From assembly GCF_002749975.1 (NCBI RefSeq), contig NZ_PEIG01000012.1:102834-166833 (forward strand): a DNA stretch of 64,000 bases, read 5' to 3'. The stretch comes from Gloeocapsopsis sp. IPPAS B-1203. GTDB taxonomy: Bacteria; Cyanobacteriota; Cyanobacteriia; Cyanobacteriales; Chroococcidiopsidaceae. Positions within the stretch are counted from its first letter, which is position 1. The number at the start of each line of letters is the position of its first letter. A program made the position numbers and the translations under genes. Positions 38,083 through 46,949 of this stretch are shown here, piece after piece. The notes under the pieces were generated by a model. The model saw nothing but the letters and a program-made list of their open reading frames with translations. It was not told the origin of the DNA and did not search any database.

Positions 38083-40134
38083 CTAAAACTGAAATCCCAA
38101 CAAATTCCAGTAGGCAAGAAAGGGAATAAAGACCAACGCAGCTATGGTTATTAAAGAATAATGCGATCGCTTTACAAAAGACCAATACTGATTTTTCCAA
38201 GCCAAAGCGGTAAAAACTATCAATCCTAGTGTCAACGCAGAGGTAAGTAGAGGAATACAAAGTAATGCGATCGCGACAGCAGGTACGCCATACACTAGCC
38301 GCCAAAAGTTATACAGCCAAATTGATATGGGAAAGCCAATCAAAAAAACTAGATTCAAAGTACCGATCAAACCTGCAAGTATCCAAGCCCAACACAACTT
38401 TTGTCGTCTTTGACGCTTACTGCGCAAACGTTGAATTAAAGGCACGATCAGATAAATTATCGCAGCTGATAGAAAGACTACAGCACAAAAGCCAACAACT
38501 CCTAATTGTACCCAGACCCTTTCATACCAATGAATTCGCTCGAAGGTTCCGATAACGGGCCACAGTGGATTAAACGCAAATGCAATTCGACCGCTGCTGT
38601 CCTCACCAAAACCAGTGAAAGCTTCGTCGTTGGCTCGCTGGAATAACAACGGTTCCACAGGTACTAACTGGATCTGGGGAGCATTTCCTAGAAAAAATAA
38701 ACTAGGAGTCCGAACCTGCAAAGTGCCGTTATCACCTTTCTCAATCTTGATATGCTTAAAAGGTGCGCTCATTTTAGCAAAGGTGTCGCGGGGATACTCC
38801 AAGTCACGGTAGATGCTAGTAAACCGATTCAGTTGCTCCTGAGTGAGGGAAATCGGTTGCTTACGTGCAGGTGTAGTAACAGGAAAATAGCGGTCAAAAA
38901 ATTGAGATAGTAATTTTCCATGTATCCCAGCGAAACTATTGGTTGCAGTAAAGATACCAATGTTTCGGTCGCTTAGCAGGGTAAGAGAACTAGAGTATCC
39001 ACGCAAGCTGCCTAAGTGGGTGAGCGCTCTAATCGCATTTTCCAGCCGTTCGTGAAACTCGTAAGCAGTGCCAGGTAATAGGGGATGTTGGGTAAAGTGC
39101 GTTTGGTGCATCAACTGGGCGGTATCCGGCTTGAGGATACGCGCATTTTCATAGCGACCGAGTTGTAAGTGAGCGATCGCAAAGTGAGCCATATCTATAG
39201 CAGTTGTTTGCAGCGAAGCCGCTGGGGCAATGTTGAGATATAAATAGGGAACAGATTTAAAGTTACCGTTTTGATACTGATAGCCCATAGCCAAATCCTC
39301 TGCAAGGGGTGGTGGCGGTGGCTGGACAAAGGTGCTGCGGGGCATATTCAGCGGTTGAAAGATGTTTTTGTCGATATATTGATCGAAGGGAAGACCGGAA
39401 ATCTTTTGTACCAAATAACCTAACAACGCACTACTATGACTGGAATAGTTGTAGAGTTTGCCTGGAAACCAGACGACAGGCGGCATTTGGTCAGCTAGGT
39501 AGTCTCCTAGTGGCTGCATCTCCTCGGCGGTGCGAGCCGCAAGTCCAATCCGCCTTTGAGAAGTGCCGTCCGTATGCGTCATTAGTTGAGCAACTCTAAC
39601 TGGTTCGGGATAAGGATTTTCTAGTTGGAAATTTGTAAGGTAATTGTTAACCTCACCATTTAATTGCAGCAATCCTCGCTCGTATAACTGCATTGCTGCT
39701 GTAGCGGTAAAGAGCTTGGAAAGCGAGGCAACACGAAAGAGAGTTTTATCGGCTTCAACTGGGATTTTCTTTTCTACGTTGGCGTAACCATAACCTTTAG
39801 CAAAAAAGATCTTGCCATCTTTGACTACAGAAACGACTCCACCAGGAATATGAGACTTCGACATTTCTTCTTTAAAGAAATTGTCTACAAATGCTTCAAA
39901 TTCTTGCGGATCATTTAATCCAGGCGCAGTAGGAGCCGCAGGTACAGATTGCACTGGTTCAGTAATCGGTTGATCTGGTTGGCGATCAATAACCTGTATA
40001 TCGGCTGGAGTATTTCGCGCCCAACTTGGTAGCACAGATAATGAGAGAAGTAGAGTAGCTAAAATTATCCAAGAAATTAACCTACAGGCATACTTGCGTT
40101 TTTTGAGAACTTGGTTTTGTTTCTGAAACAACAT
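38083..40134 (-). CDS. Exported class C beta-lactamase-like serine hydrolase with membrane C-terminus
   Basis: 683 residues. A signal-anchor at 20-38 precedes the hydrolase domain (about 75-405) with the SxxK motif in FRVASLSKLFTA and a YNYSSHS motif. A beta-rich region (about 430-525) follows, then four membrane helices to the end. The fold is shared by D-alanyl-D-alanine peptidases, esterases and class C beta-lactamases; the membrane tail suggests an envelope peptidase rather than antibiotic resistance. A copy of the CTCCAC/TTCCAC motif lies 143 bp upstream. Confidence 0.88.
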   Translation of the reverse strand: MLFQKQNQVLKKRKYACRLISWIILATLLLSLSVLPSWARNTPADIQVIDRQPDQPITEPVQSVPAAPTAPGLNDPQEFEAFVDNFFKEEMSKSHIPGGVVSVVKDGKIFFAKGYGYANVEKKIPVEADKTLFRVASLSKLFTATAAMQLYERGLLQLNGEVNNYLTNFQLENPYPEPVRVAQLMTHTDGTSQRRIGLAARTAEEMQPLGDYLADQMPPVVWFPGKLYNYSSHSSALLGYLVQKISGLPFDQYIDKNIFQPLNMPRSTFVQPPPPPLAEDLAMGYQYQNGNFKSVPYLYLNIAPAASLQTTAIDMAHFAIAHLQLGRYENARILKPDTAQLMHQTHFTQHPLLPGTAYEFHERLENAIRALTHLGSLRGYSSSLTLLSDRNIGIFTATNSFAGIHGKLLSQFFDRYFPVTTPARKQPISLTQEQLNRFTSIYRDLEYPRDTFAKMSAPFKHIKIEKGDNGTLQVRTPSLFFLGNAPQIQLVPVEPLLFQRANDEAFTGFGEDSSGRIAFAFNPLWPVIGTFERIHWYERVWVQLGVVGFCAVVFLSAAIIYLIVPLIQRLRSKRQRRQKLCWAWILAGLIGTLNLVFLIGFPISIWLYNFWRLVYGVPAVAIALLCIPLLTSALTLGLIVFTALAWKNQYWSFVKRSHYSLITIAALVFIPFLAYWNLLGFQF

Positions 40135-40277
40135 TTCTTTGGTTGACCAACTGTGTCAATTCTTGTATTACAGATAGCTTTTTCTCTTGCCATTATTCTT
40201 CATTTAAGGAGGAAAAGAATATTCAACTAATTCAAATTAATAATTACAACTATATTTATCTTTCTAGATAAATCTAA

Positions 40278-40297
40278 ATAGTGGAGAATTGGTGGAG
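40278..40297 (-). promoter_or_regulatory. CTCCAC-N6-TCCAC motif upstream of the exported serine hydrolase
   Basis: Minus-strand CTCCACCAATTCTCCACTAT, 143 bp before the hydrolase ATG, in the same orientation and almost the same distance as the copy before the SLH-FAS1 gene. Confidence 0.65.
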
Positions 40298-40410
40298 GAA
40301 TTGATAAATTCACCAAGTCAAGCTACCACTTAGTGAATAAATTTGGTATTGATGATTTCTTAAGGGGTGGAAAATCAACAGCTTTTGCTAACAACTGGAT
40401 AACTCTGAAC

Positions 40411-40570
40411 GGACAAGTTCATTATAGTAACAAACAAAATTCTAAATTGTCTCAATGTGATTTTCAAGTTTCTAAAAAAACGACAAGGTCTTCCTCAATA
40501 GCCGCGATACTCGTTGTCTAAGTGCGTTGTTCAACCCTTCAAGGTAGCTGGTTAGTTTTAAGGGAATGCA
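40411..40570 (-). pseudogene. IS1-family transposase, 3' remnant
   Basis: The minus strand reads LTSYLEGLNNALRQRVSR then LLRKTLSFF, followed after a one-base shift by KLENHIETI and NFVCYYNE. This is the C-terminal end of IS1-type transposases. A frameshift and two stops break it, and no 5' part is seen. Confidence 0.65.
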
Positions 40571-40789
40571 CTCCTGCATTGCTGCCATATCAATTCTGTC
40601 TCCTTGCCCACTACATATGTTGCTGACTGAGTAGAACCATGTTATTGGCTTGCTAATAATCGTATACTACTGCCTCTTGCTGGTAGACAGCTGGCAGACT
40701 CACTAAAGCGGTTGCCAATATAGCAGCCGACAATTATCACGAGTTACAACTAATTCTTACTAGAAAATTAAGTGTTTCAGGAGCTTTGG

Positions 40790-41054
40790 GAGGTAGGTAA
40801 ATCATTAGACAGACAGCAGATTCGCTCAATCCCCAACTAGTGGCAATATGGAACTGAGTGCGATATTCTCGCGCCTTTTTCGAGTACCAGCAACAATTGG
40901 GCTAAGGGCACTGAGTTTACACTGTCTCCCGTTGTCCCCGTCGGTCGAGATTGGGTTGCAGCACCTCCACCATCTGGTCAAAGGTTTCGCGAGGCACTCC
41001 GCATTTACGTTTGAAGGTGCTTGGTTTCAGGTATTTGATTTGCCTGTAGGTCAT
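40790..41054 (-). pseudogene. IS5-type (HTH-DDE) transposase, 5' remnant
   Basis: From the ATG complementary to 41052-41054 the minus strand encodes MTYRQIKYLKPSTFKRKCGV and PRETFDQMVEVL, the N-terminal helix-turn-helix of a family of DDE endonucleases. It stops at 40917, but the next part, AREYRTQFHIATSWGLSESA, continues in another frame to about 40790. Only about 90 codons survive. Confidence 0.65.
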
Positions 41055-41388
41055 GGCTGCTTTCTCCTTAACCTACTTGTGCCACCTTATTAATTATTCA
41101 CGCAAGAAGTCTATTTCTTGGGTCAAGTACGCAGATGTGTTGGTCACTCCAATACTACGACTAATTGACTGTTCGCCACTGCGATTCAAAGTTCTGGTAA
41201 TAAATCATCAACATCACAAAACAGAGCTTTTAAACTAGACATAAGGACAGGGAGGCTGAATTGGTCACAATTTTCAGCTTGTTACTCTCCTCCTTTTCTT
41301 ATCCCGAACTTATGTTATGTAGTTCCATTAATGATGCGTATGATAACAGGGAAGTACAAAAGGTAAAAATCTAATGCTGCTTGCTCAG

Positions 41389-42095
41389 CTAAAAAGTAGT
41401 TAACCAAACTTCTCGTGCATCCTGGTAAAAACTTTCACCTCGTTGCCACTTGTATTGCTTCTCAGAAAGTAGTAAACCAAGCCAAACATTAACAAGCGGT
41501 ATATTCAAAGCTTGCTGCAATTGTGCAAGCGTTACTGCATTGTCATTATTTTGTTGTAAATAAGCGGCGATCGCCCTCACCCAGACTGAAACATCTTCAT
41601 CATGCGCAATATTCAAAGTTTGATTAAAAATCTCCTCTTCAGATAGTTCTGCTTTCCGGTGTATCTGTGCATCCAACACTTCCAACAAACTACTTTTAAC
41701 ATTTTCAATACCTTACTCACGTAACCATGCACTTGACTGGCAACCATCCCTGCACAATGCACCGCAGGTACAACGGCAATTTTATGTTGTCCTTGCCAAA
41801 CTTCAACAGCAATCGCATGAACAGGCGTATCGGCTCCAGCATGACGTTACACCACAAGCACCGCGAACGTAACTTGGTGAAGCGGTTCAAATTCAACCGG
41901 AATTTATATTAACTCTTCCTGGCGCAGGCAGCTGCGCCTTTGGTTGCGGCGATCGCGATGCCGTGCATACGAGCGACGACTGTAACAAATACGCGGATTC
42001 CAGCAATTGTCACCTTCTTCCCCATGCAATGCTTGAGCTTGTGCCGCGTCGAGCATCGCGCATTTTTGACATTTTAATGGGATTGTCTTTGCCAT
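41389..42095 (-). pseudogene. Broken conserved cyanobacterial gene (Cys-rich N-terminus)
   Basis: Fragments in three frames line up as one gene. The start (42095) gives MAKTIPLKCQKCAMLDAAQA and NPRICYSRRSYARHRDRRNQ, with four cysteines that could bind metal. The middle (about 41890-41720) gives DTPVHAIAVEVWQGQHKIA and HCAGMVASQ. The end (41688-41389) gives ENVKSSLLEVLDAQIHRK through VWLTTF. At least one internal stop and two shifts separate them. I recognise it as a cyanobacterial conserved hypothetical; the function is unknown. Confidence 0.65.
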
Positions 42096-42144
42096 CGACT
42101 AGAAACGCCGCAGCAGCGATCGCGAAACGATGATATACATTCAT

Positions 42145-42513
42145 TTAAGGATCAATTAAATCGAATCCTAAGACAATATCTAAAGCTTGGCGAATCTGTT
42201 GCCAATAGTGAGCTTCAATGACGCCAACTTTATTGCGCATTCTTTGATAACTGACGGCTCGAATTTGCCCGACATCAACAAAGCGAGCTTTATCCAGTCC
42301 GTTAGTCAGCGAAGCTTCGACATTTACTGCATAAGGAGCCTGCTTACTACCAGGGCGAAATGGCAAAACAATCGTGACTTGTCCGTATTGGTTCATTGTA
42401 TCGTTCTGGATAACCAAGCAGGAACGAGTTTTCTGTACTTCTGCCCCTACTGTCGGCTCCATTGCCACCCAGTAGATGTCTCCACGACGATAAGTGAGTT
42501 TACCCTTCGGCAT
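42145..42513 (-). CDS. MazF/PemK-type toxin (mRNA endonuclease)
   Basis: 122 residues. The SH3-like toxin core reads RRGDIYWVAMEPTVGAEVQK, then SCLVIQNDTMNQYG and ARFVDVGQIRAVSYQRM, which contain the conserved basic and polar active-site residues. MazF-type toxins cut RNA at short sites when their antitoxin is degraded. Its start overlaps the antitoxin stop by 14 bp, the usual antitoxin-first order. Confidence 0.88.
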   Translation of the reverse strand: MPKGKLTYRRGDIYWVAMEPTVGAEVQKTRSCLVIQNDTMNQYGQVTIVLPFRPGSKQAPYAVNVEASLTNGLDKARFVDVGQIRAVSYQRMRNKVGVIEAHYWQQIRQALDIVLGFDLIDP

Positions 42514-42736
42514 CGTCTAGTCCATCGGCAACAACAGTATCCCACAGTTGAATTTCAGCTAAATACTCTGGGTCAGAGCAATCATCTTGAAGCGCTTTAA
42601 TTAATTCAGCTTCAATAGTCCGCTGGCGCTCTTTTGCGAGTAAGGAGTTCAAATACTGGCTGCGGTTGCCATCAGCTTGTGAGTCGAGAAAGGCAACCAA
42701 GTCCTCAGTTAGAGTAACAGCGATCTTTCGCCTCAT
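42500..42736 (-). CDS. Antitoxin partner of the MazF-type toxin
   Basis: 78 residues from the ATG at 42736; a TTG two codons upstream is the alternative. The N-terminus KIAVTLTEDLVAFLDSQADG and NRSQYLNSLLAKE follows a ribbon-helix-helix DNA-binding pattern. The acidic C-terminus (DCSDPEYLAEIQLWDT) would wrap the toxin. It should repress its own operon. It is unlike the AbrB-type orphan at 6.6 kb. Confidence 0.82.
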   Translation of the reverse strand: MRRKIAVTLTEDLVAFLDSQADGNRSQYLNSLLAKERQRTIEAELIKALQDDCSDPEYLAEIQLWDTVVADGLDDAEG

Positions 42737-42849
42737 AAGCAATCATTCTCAAAAGGATATTTTCATCATACTAAATAGTATGATTTTCGAGATAGAGATT
42801 TGCAATTTCGTATTTTGTCTTAGAGTTGTCTAATAGCAGATGTTTAACC

Positions 42850-43440
42850 AATGCCAGAGAAGAATTAAATGCCAAAAATGGCGGAATTACTACCGCTGCT
42901 ACTTAATCAGGTGGTGGCAACATTACGATCGCTGCAAGTCATATTCGCCTGCGGGGTAACAGCGATATTAGAACAGACCTGGCTAGCAGTGTAGGAAGTG
43001 GCGGTAACATTACCCTAACGGCTGACTCAATCATTGCTTTTAATGACAGTGATATTTTGGCATTTGCACCTGAAGGTCAAGGTGGTAACATTACGCTGAA
43101 TACTCCTGTCTTTTTTGGCTTTGGCTATCGCCCAAGTGTTTCAGAAACGAACTACGCTATCCTTGATGGCAATAACCGAGTTGATGTTAATGCGAGTGGC
43201 GCGATCGCATCAGGTAACATCACTACACCAGACACCACATTTGTCCAAAACAGCTTGACAGAATTACCAGCAAACGTGATTGACACCGGTACGCTAGTTG
43301 CTAATAGTTGCATTGCTCGTAGTAGCGATCGCTCCACGGGAAACTTTATCATCACAGGTAGTGGTGGCTTACCGACACGGCCTGGAGATACTACAGCTTC
43401 ATCTGCCAAATGGTCAGCTTATTTTGAGTCGCGAGTGTAA
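42850..43440 (+). pseudogene. Haemagglutinin-type (two-partner secretion) exoprotein, 3' remnant
   Basis: The frame encodes repeated beta-helix strands such as GGGNITIAASHIRLRGNSDI, SGGNITLTADSIIAFNDSDI and GQGGNITLN, then the C-terminal SCIARSSDRSTGNFIITGSG and PTRPGD end seen in cyanobacterial filamentous-haemagglutinin-like proteins. A TAA at 42904-42906 interrupts the frame, and the secretion domain and most repeats are missing. A GTG-started frame from 43057 remains open but lacks any export signal. Confidence 0.75.
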
Positions 43441-43497
43441 ATGAAAAGTTGCACTTATATCAAAAGTTTCGCCACTAAATAAACACCTCAGGCGATA
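43431..43497. repeat. 67-bp repeat, copy 1
   Basis: GCGAGTGTAAATGAA through ACTAAATAAAC and CGATA is repeated with scattered changes at 45657-45722. It spans the haemagglutinin stop codon and the last codons of the convergent higA gene. Confidence 0.65.
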
Positions 43498-43873
43498 CGT
43501 GAAAGAACTCTGCTAATTTCTTAGCCAATCGCTTACTAACACCGCGCTTGCCACTGAGGATTTCTGAAGTAGCACCTTTAGAACCAACTAATTCTGCTAG
43601 TTCTGATTGACTCATATTATGCTCCTCCATTAGGTGCAGCAAAATAGATTGAGGAGTTGAGCCTTTGTGTTGATAATGCTCCTCTTCAAATTTTTCAACC
43701 AAAATCACCAAAAGATCCAAGAGAGTATCGTGCTCTGGAGTGCGGTTTTTTTCCGCCATTAACTTTTCAATGATCTCCAAATACTTCTCATTTTCTTCTT
43801 CAGTCTCTACTACTTTTGGTTGAAATTCTACCAACAGAGAACCATAAACGTTTTTATCAATAGTAAGGGTCAT
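43475..43873 (-). CDS. higA: HigA-type antitoxin (XRE family)
   Basis: 132 residues from the ATG complementary to 43871-43873. The C-terminal helix-turn-helix is clear: LHLMEEHNMSQSELAELVGS and KGATSEILSGKRGVSKRLAK. The long acidic N-terminal half (EEENEKYLEIIEKLMAEK) should contact the toxin. The start lies inside the upstream toxin gene (17-bp overlap), so the toxin comes first, as in higBA loci. Confidence 0.85.
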   Translation of the reverse strand: MTLTIDKNVYGSLLVEFQPKVVETEEENEKYLEIIEKLMAEKNRTPEHDTLLDLLVILVEKFEEEHYQHKGSTPQSILLHLMEEHNMSQSELAELVGSKGATSEILSGKRGVSKRLAKKLAEFFHVSPEVFI

Positions 43874-44156
43874 CTTTCCATTTCTCCTTGTCGTATTCTG
43901 CATGAGTCAAAACGTATTTGACATAAACTATTCGCCTAGCATAATCAATACTTACTATGAGTCGATAGGTACTGCCCTTAATATTAAAAATCGTAGAGTT
44001 GCTAGCAAGATCAGCACTTGGAAAGACTTGACGCACTTCAGCTAAATTTCTCCATTCAGCTGATCTTGCAATCCTGTACCAGTTATCTAAAGGAGTCTTT
44101 GCGTCTGAATGAATTTCATAAAATTCTTCTAGCTTTTTATTACTAATAACGTGCAT
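43857..44156 (-). CDS. higB: HigB-type toxin (mRNA interferase)
   Basis: 99 residues. The HigB family pattern is complete: LDNWYRIARSAEWRNLAEVR, STIFNIKGSTYRLIVSIDYA and VYVKYVLTHAEYDKEKWKDD. HigB cleaves ribosome-bound mRNA and is held inactive by HigA. Toxin-first order and the overlap with higA are typical. This is the second intact toxin-antitoxin module within 2 kb. Confidence 0.87.
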   Translation of the reverse strand: MHVISNKKLEEFYEIHSDAKTPLDNWYRIARSAEWRNLAEVRQVFPSADLASNSTIFNIKGSTYRLIVSIDYARRIVYVKYVLTHAEYDKEKWKDDPYY

Positions 44157-44725
44157 GAATATTAGATAAAATAGCCTCTTTAAGTCAATTAAAACTAAGA
44201 AAAATAATCTAATATCCTTCTATGTTCACAAAATGTGAACAAGTTGTCAACACTAATATTATTAAAAGTGGATGACTTTTTTGGAATTTTGACACTTTTG
44301 GTGAGAGGCGGTTGCGCCCAAACTGAAATCGTTGTAATTGTGCCATCCCACAACTGAGCCATCTGCTTTTGAGTTTTGCCTCCATGCTCCTGAACAAACT
44401 CGGCGAACTTGTCCAAATCGGTAATTTTGCTCTGCGAATTTTCTTGGGGCAACCCTTGGTGCGATCCCTGCCACCTTTGATGAGGCTACGAAAGGCGCGA
44501 CGGACTTGAAAAACTTTGATCCTCAAGAATCGAGTGCGGCTCCTGGTATAGTTCTATTACCTGCGCCTGCGTCTAATTGTGCTGCTTCGCCTGAAGTGGA
44601 TGAGGAACTCGTGGACACAGTGATGGCTAGGTTAGCGTCTACGCTCATGGCGGCTCGATAACTTTCCCTTGAGTTCCCCAGTGCGCACCGAGAGAACTGA
44701 CTCAATCGTGTAAATTTCTACTATC
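44157..44725. other. Spacer with decayed coding sequence
   Basis: No intact gene. The first half holds a possible IS630-type remnant on the minus strand. On the plus strand about 44421-44661 is an open frame without a usable start, ending PASNCAASPEVDEELVD and LASTLMAAR; I cannot identify it. Confidence 0.45.
44270..44450 (-). pseudogene. Possible IS630-type transposase N-terminal remnant
   Basis: The minus strand reads DLDKFAEFVQEHGGKTQKQM then AQLWDGTITTISVWAQ, which resembles the helix-turn-helix that opens IS630-type transposases (KTxxxLAxLW...TISxxL). The similarity decays after about 40 residues. The call rests on pattern memory only. Confidence 0.35.
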
Positions 44726-45604
44726 ATGCAGAGCAATTTCTTCACTACTATTTTACTGCCACTAGCTCTGGCAGTTGTCATGCTAGGAATGGGGCTAAGT
44801 CTAGTTCCAAAAGATTTTCAACGCATTACCCGCGACCCTGTAGCCGTTGCAGTGGGAACAATATGTCAAGTATTGCTACTACCGCTCATTGGAGTGCTAA
44901 TTACGCTCTTTGTTCCGATGCAGAGTGCGATCGCAGTTGGCTTAATTGTCCTTGCTGTCTGCCCTGGTGGTCCTTCCTCCAATCTTATTACCTATCTAGC
45001 AAAAGGCGATGTTGCTCTCTCAGTGACGCTGACAGCATTCAGCAGCATAATCACCGTGTTCACGATTCCCATCTTTACGAATCTGGCGCTTCAGTATTTT
45101 ATGGGTCAAAATGCCGCAATCTCACTGCCGATCGGAAGAACAATACTGCAAATCTTTCTGATCACATTGTTGCCAATTGCAATCGGAATGGTCATCCGTC
45201 ACCAGTTTCCCAACACAGCGAAGCGTATTGAAAAACAAATGAGTCGTCTTGCAGCAGGTTTACTGGCATTGATTATTGTGCTGATCTTGATTCGGGAAGG
45301 AAGTAAACTGCCAGGATTCATCGCACAGGTGGGAATCGGAGTTTTGTTACTCAATCTACTGGCAACATTGGCAGGATTATGGGTCGGAAAGCTATTTCGT
45401 TTGCCGTTAGCTCAACAGATTTGTATTGCGATCGAGGTTGGAATTCAGAATGGAACGTTAGCGATCGCAATCACTGCTGGTTTACTCAATAATCTTGATA
45501 TGGCTGTACCTGCTGCTGTTTATAGCTTGCTAATGTACGTAACTGGCTTTGGAGCTATTCTTTACGGCAGAAGAGTAAGCAGTAGTGTGTCTACCTCAAA
45601 ATAG
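44726..45604 (+). CDS. Bile acid:sodium symporter (BASS) family transporter
   Basis: 292 residues with nine or ten membrane helices. The family core is seen in LIVLAVCPGGPSSNLITYLA and DVALSVTLTAFSSIITVFT, and near the end in EVGIQNGTLAIAITAGLL, which contains the crossover-helix glutamate, asparagine and glycine. BASS proteins import organic anions with Na+ (pyruvate or pantoate in plastids and bacteria); the substrate is unknown. It is isolated between transposon and toxin-antitoxin debris, so it may be a mobile cargo. Confidence 0.88.
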   Translation: MQSNFFTTILLPLALAVVMLGMGLSLVPKDFQRITRDPVAVAVGTICQVLLLPLIGVLITLFVPMQSAIAVGLIVLAVCPGGPSSNLITYLAKGDVALSVTLTAFSSIITVFTIPIFTNLALQYFMGQNAAISLPIGRTILQIFLITLLPIAIGMVIRHQFPNTAKRIEKQMSRLAAGLLALIIVLILIREGSKLPGFIAQVGIGVLLLNLLATLAGLWVGKLFRLPLAQQICIAIEVGIQNGTLAIAITAGLLNNLDMAVPAAVYSLLMYVTGFGAILYGRRVSSSVSTSK

Positions 45605-46028
45605 CTCAAGAATCACCGCGTATGATTCGGTTGGGGTCACGTTCTAACTTGTGGATGCGAGTGTAAATGAACAGTTGCACTTATTCAAAAGCTACACCAC
45701 TAAATAAACGACTCAGACGATCGCACCCAAACTGAAATCTTTGCTTTGCATTTATTTATAGGAGATGCCCACACGCCCGCGAGTAAAGATGGTGTTGCTC
45801 AGTTGCAGGTACATGTAACAGTGTTTGACAACGTACGGAGAAAGGCTTCGGCTTAATCCTACCCCATGATTCGAGCAAAAATCATCTCTGACAGCAACAT
45901 TTTACTCTAAGCACTCGTAACTTGAAGAGATTTCAGAAATTTTTATTTACTATGCATGCGCTTGAGCGCGCTCAGCTAGCTATCCTTGTAAAAGTGACAA
46001 CAATAACTACTGCTCTCAAAATCTCAAA
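45605..46028. other. Spacer with repeat copy 2 and a coding relic
   Basis: Holds the second copy of the 43.4-kb repeat, then a short relic reading AHTPASKDGVAQLQVHVTVF and ending at a TAA near 45856. Nothing intact. The phnD promoter should lie in the last 150 bp. Confidence 0.5.
45657..45745. repeat. Repeat copy 2, joining two segments that flank higBA
   Basis: 45657-45722 matches 43431-43497; the next bases, GCACCCAAACTGAAATCTTTG, match 44312-44334 with three changes. In the first locus these two segments are separated by the higBA module. Confidence 0.55.
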
Positions 46029-46949
46029 ATGTTCAAAAGCCGTTGGATACAAGGAGTTTTATTAGGAATAATGGCAATGGTCGTGGTGGTGGCTTGCACT
46101 CCCACTACAACGCAAAATTCTAACAACTCCCCTGAAGCTACCTCACTTACTCGGCTGACCTTTGGGGTAGGTCCTTACTTTCCGATTCCTAACGAAAATC
46201 GCAAACAGTTTGAACCATTGTTTAACGCACTGGCAGAACAAGTAAATTTACCAGCTGAGGTAACAGTTGCGGATGACTGGATTGGTATTTCAGAGGCACT
46301 AAGATCGCGCACTTTGGATGTTGCTTGGTTAGGTCCTTGGGGCTATATGCTGGCAAAGCACACCGATCCTTCCTTGCAGGCAATTGCTACTGTCAATTAC
46401 AAAGACAAACCTACTTATTATTCAGTCTTGATGGCACGAGCAGATGCACCATTCAATACTCTAGAAGAGGCAATTGCTCAGAGTCAGCAGGGTACCAAGC
46501 TCAAGCTCAGTTTGGCAGATGTAGGCTCGACGTCGGGTTGGCTCGTTCCCCAGGCGGAATTTAAGCGACGCAATCTCGATCCGAAAGTTGTATTTGACTA
46601 TAACGAAGGTGCCAGTCACGCCGCACAAGCGATCGCTGTACTAAGCAACCAAGTGGATATTGCCTCTGACTACGACCGTAATCTAGATGTTTTGACCGAT
46701 GAAGGCAAGATTGACAAAAGTAAACTCAAGATCATTTGGCAATCTGAGCCGTTGCCTAACGATCCAATTGTAGTTCGAGGCGATTTCCCAGAGACAATTA
46801 GAACTCAATTGCAAGAAGCACTAGTTAATCTACCTCCAGAACAAGCTAAAACTTTATTGCCCAAAAATTACACGGGGTTTGTCTCATCCGACGGCAGTAA
46901 CTACGCTCCGATTGAGCAAGCAGGATTACTAGTTGGCAAGCTAAAATGA
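46029..46949 (+). CDS. phnD: PhnD-type phosphonate/phosphite-binding lipoprotein
   Basis: 306 residues. The signal peptide ends in a lipobox (VVVACTP, cysteine near residue 23). The periplasmic-binding domain has TFGVGPYFPIPNENRKQF, DVAWLGPWGY and ADVGSTSGWLVPQAEFKRR, the pattern of the phosphate/phosphite/phosphonate binding group. It captures ligand for the PhnE/PhnC transporter. It overlaps phnE by four bases. The exact ligand (phosphonate, phosphite or other oxyanion) cannot be set from sequence. Confidence 0.88.
   Translation: MFKSRWIQGVLLGIMAMVVVVACTPTTTQNSNNSPEATSLTRLTFGVGPYFPIPNENRKQFEPLFNALAEQVNLPAEVTVADDWIGISEALRSRTLDVAWLGPWGYMLAKHTDPSLQAIATVNYKDKPTYYSVLMARADAPFNTLEEAIAQSQQGTKLKLSLADVGSTSGWLVPQAEFKRRNLDPKVVFDYNEGASHAAQAIAVLSNQVDIASDYDRNLDVLTDEGKIDKSKLKIIWQSEPLPNDPIVVRGDFPETIRTQLQEALVNLPPEQAKTLLPKNYTGFVSSDGSNYAPIEQAGLLVGKLK

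Larger units (their letters stand above)
40135..41388. other. 1.25-kb spacer holding transposase remnants
   Basis: No intact gene. It contains a copy of the regulatory motif at 40278-40297, then a decayed IS1-type transposase 3' end, then a decayed IS5-type transposase. 41060-41388 shows nothing recognisable. Confidence 0.6.

Noticed and set aside
43057..43440. Haemagglutinin-like frame as an intact gene
   Set aside because: Homologous sequence continues upstream through an in-frame stop at 42904-42906, and no signal or secretion domain exists, so it is a remnant.
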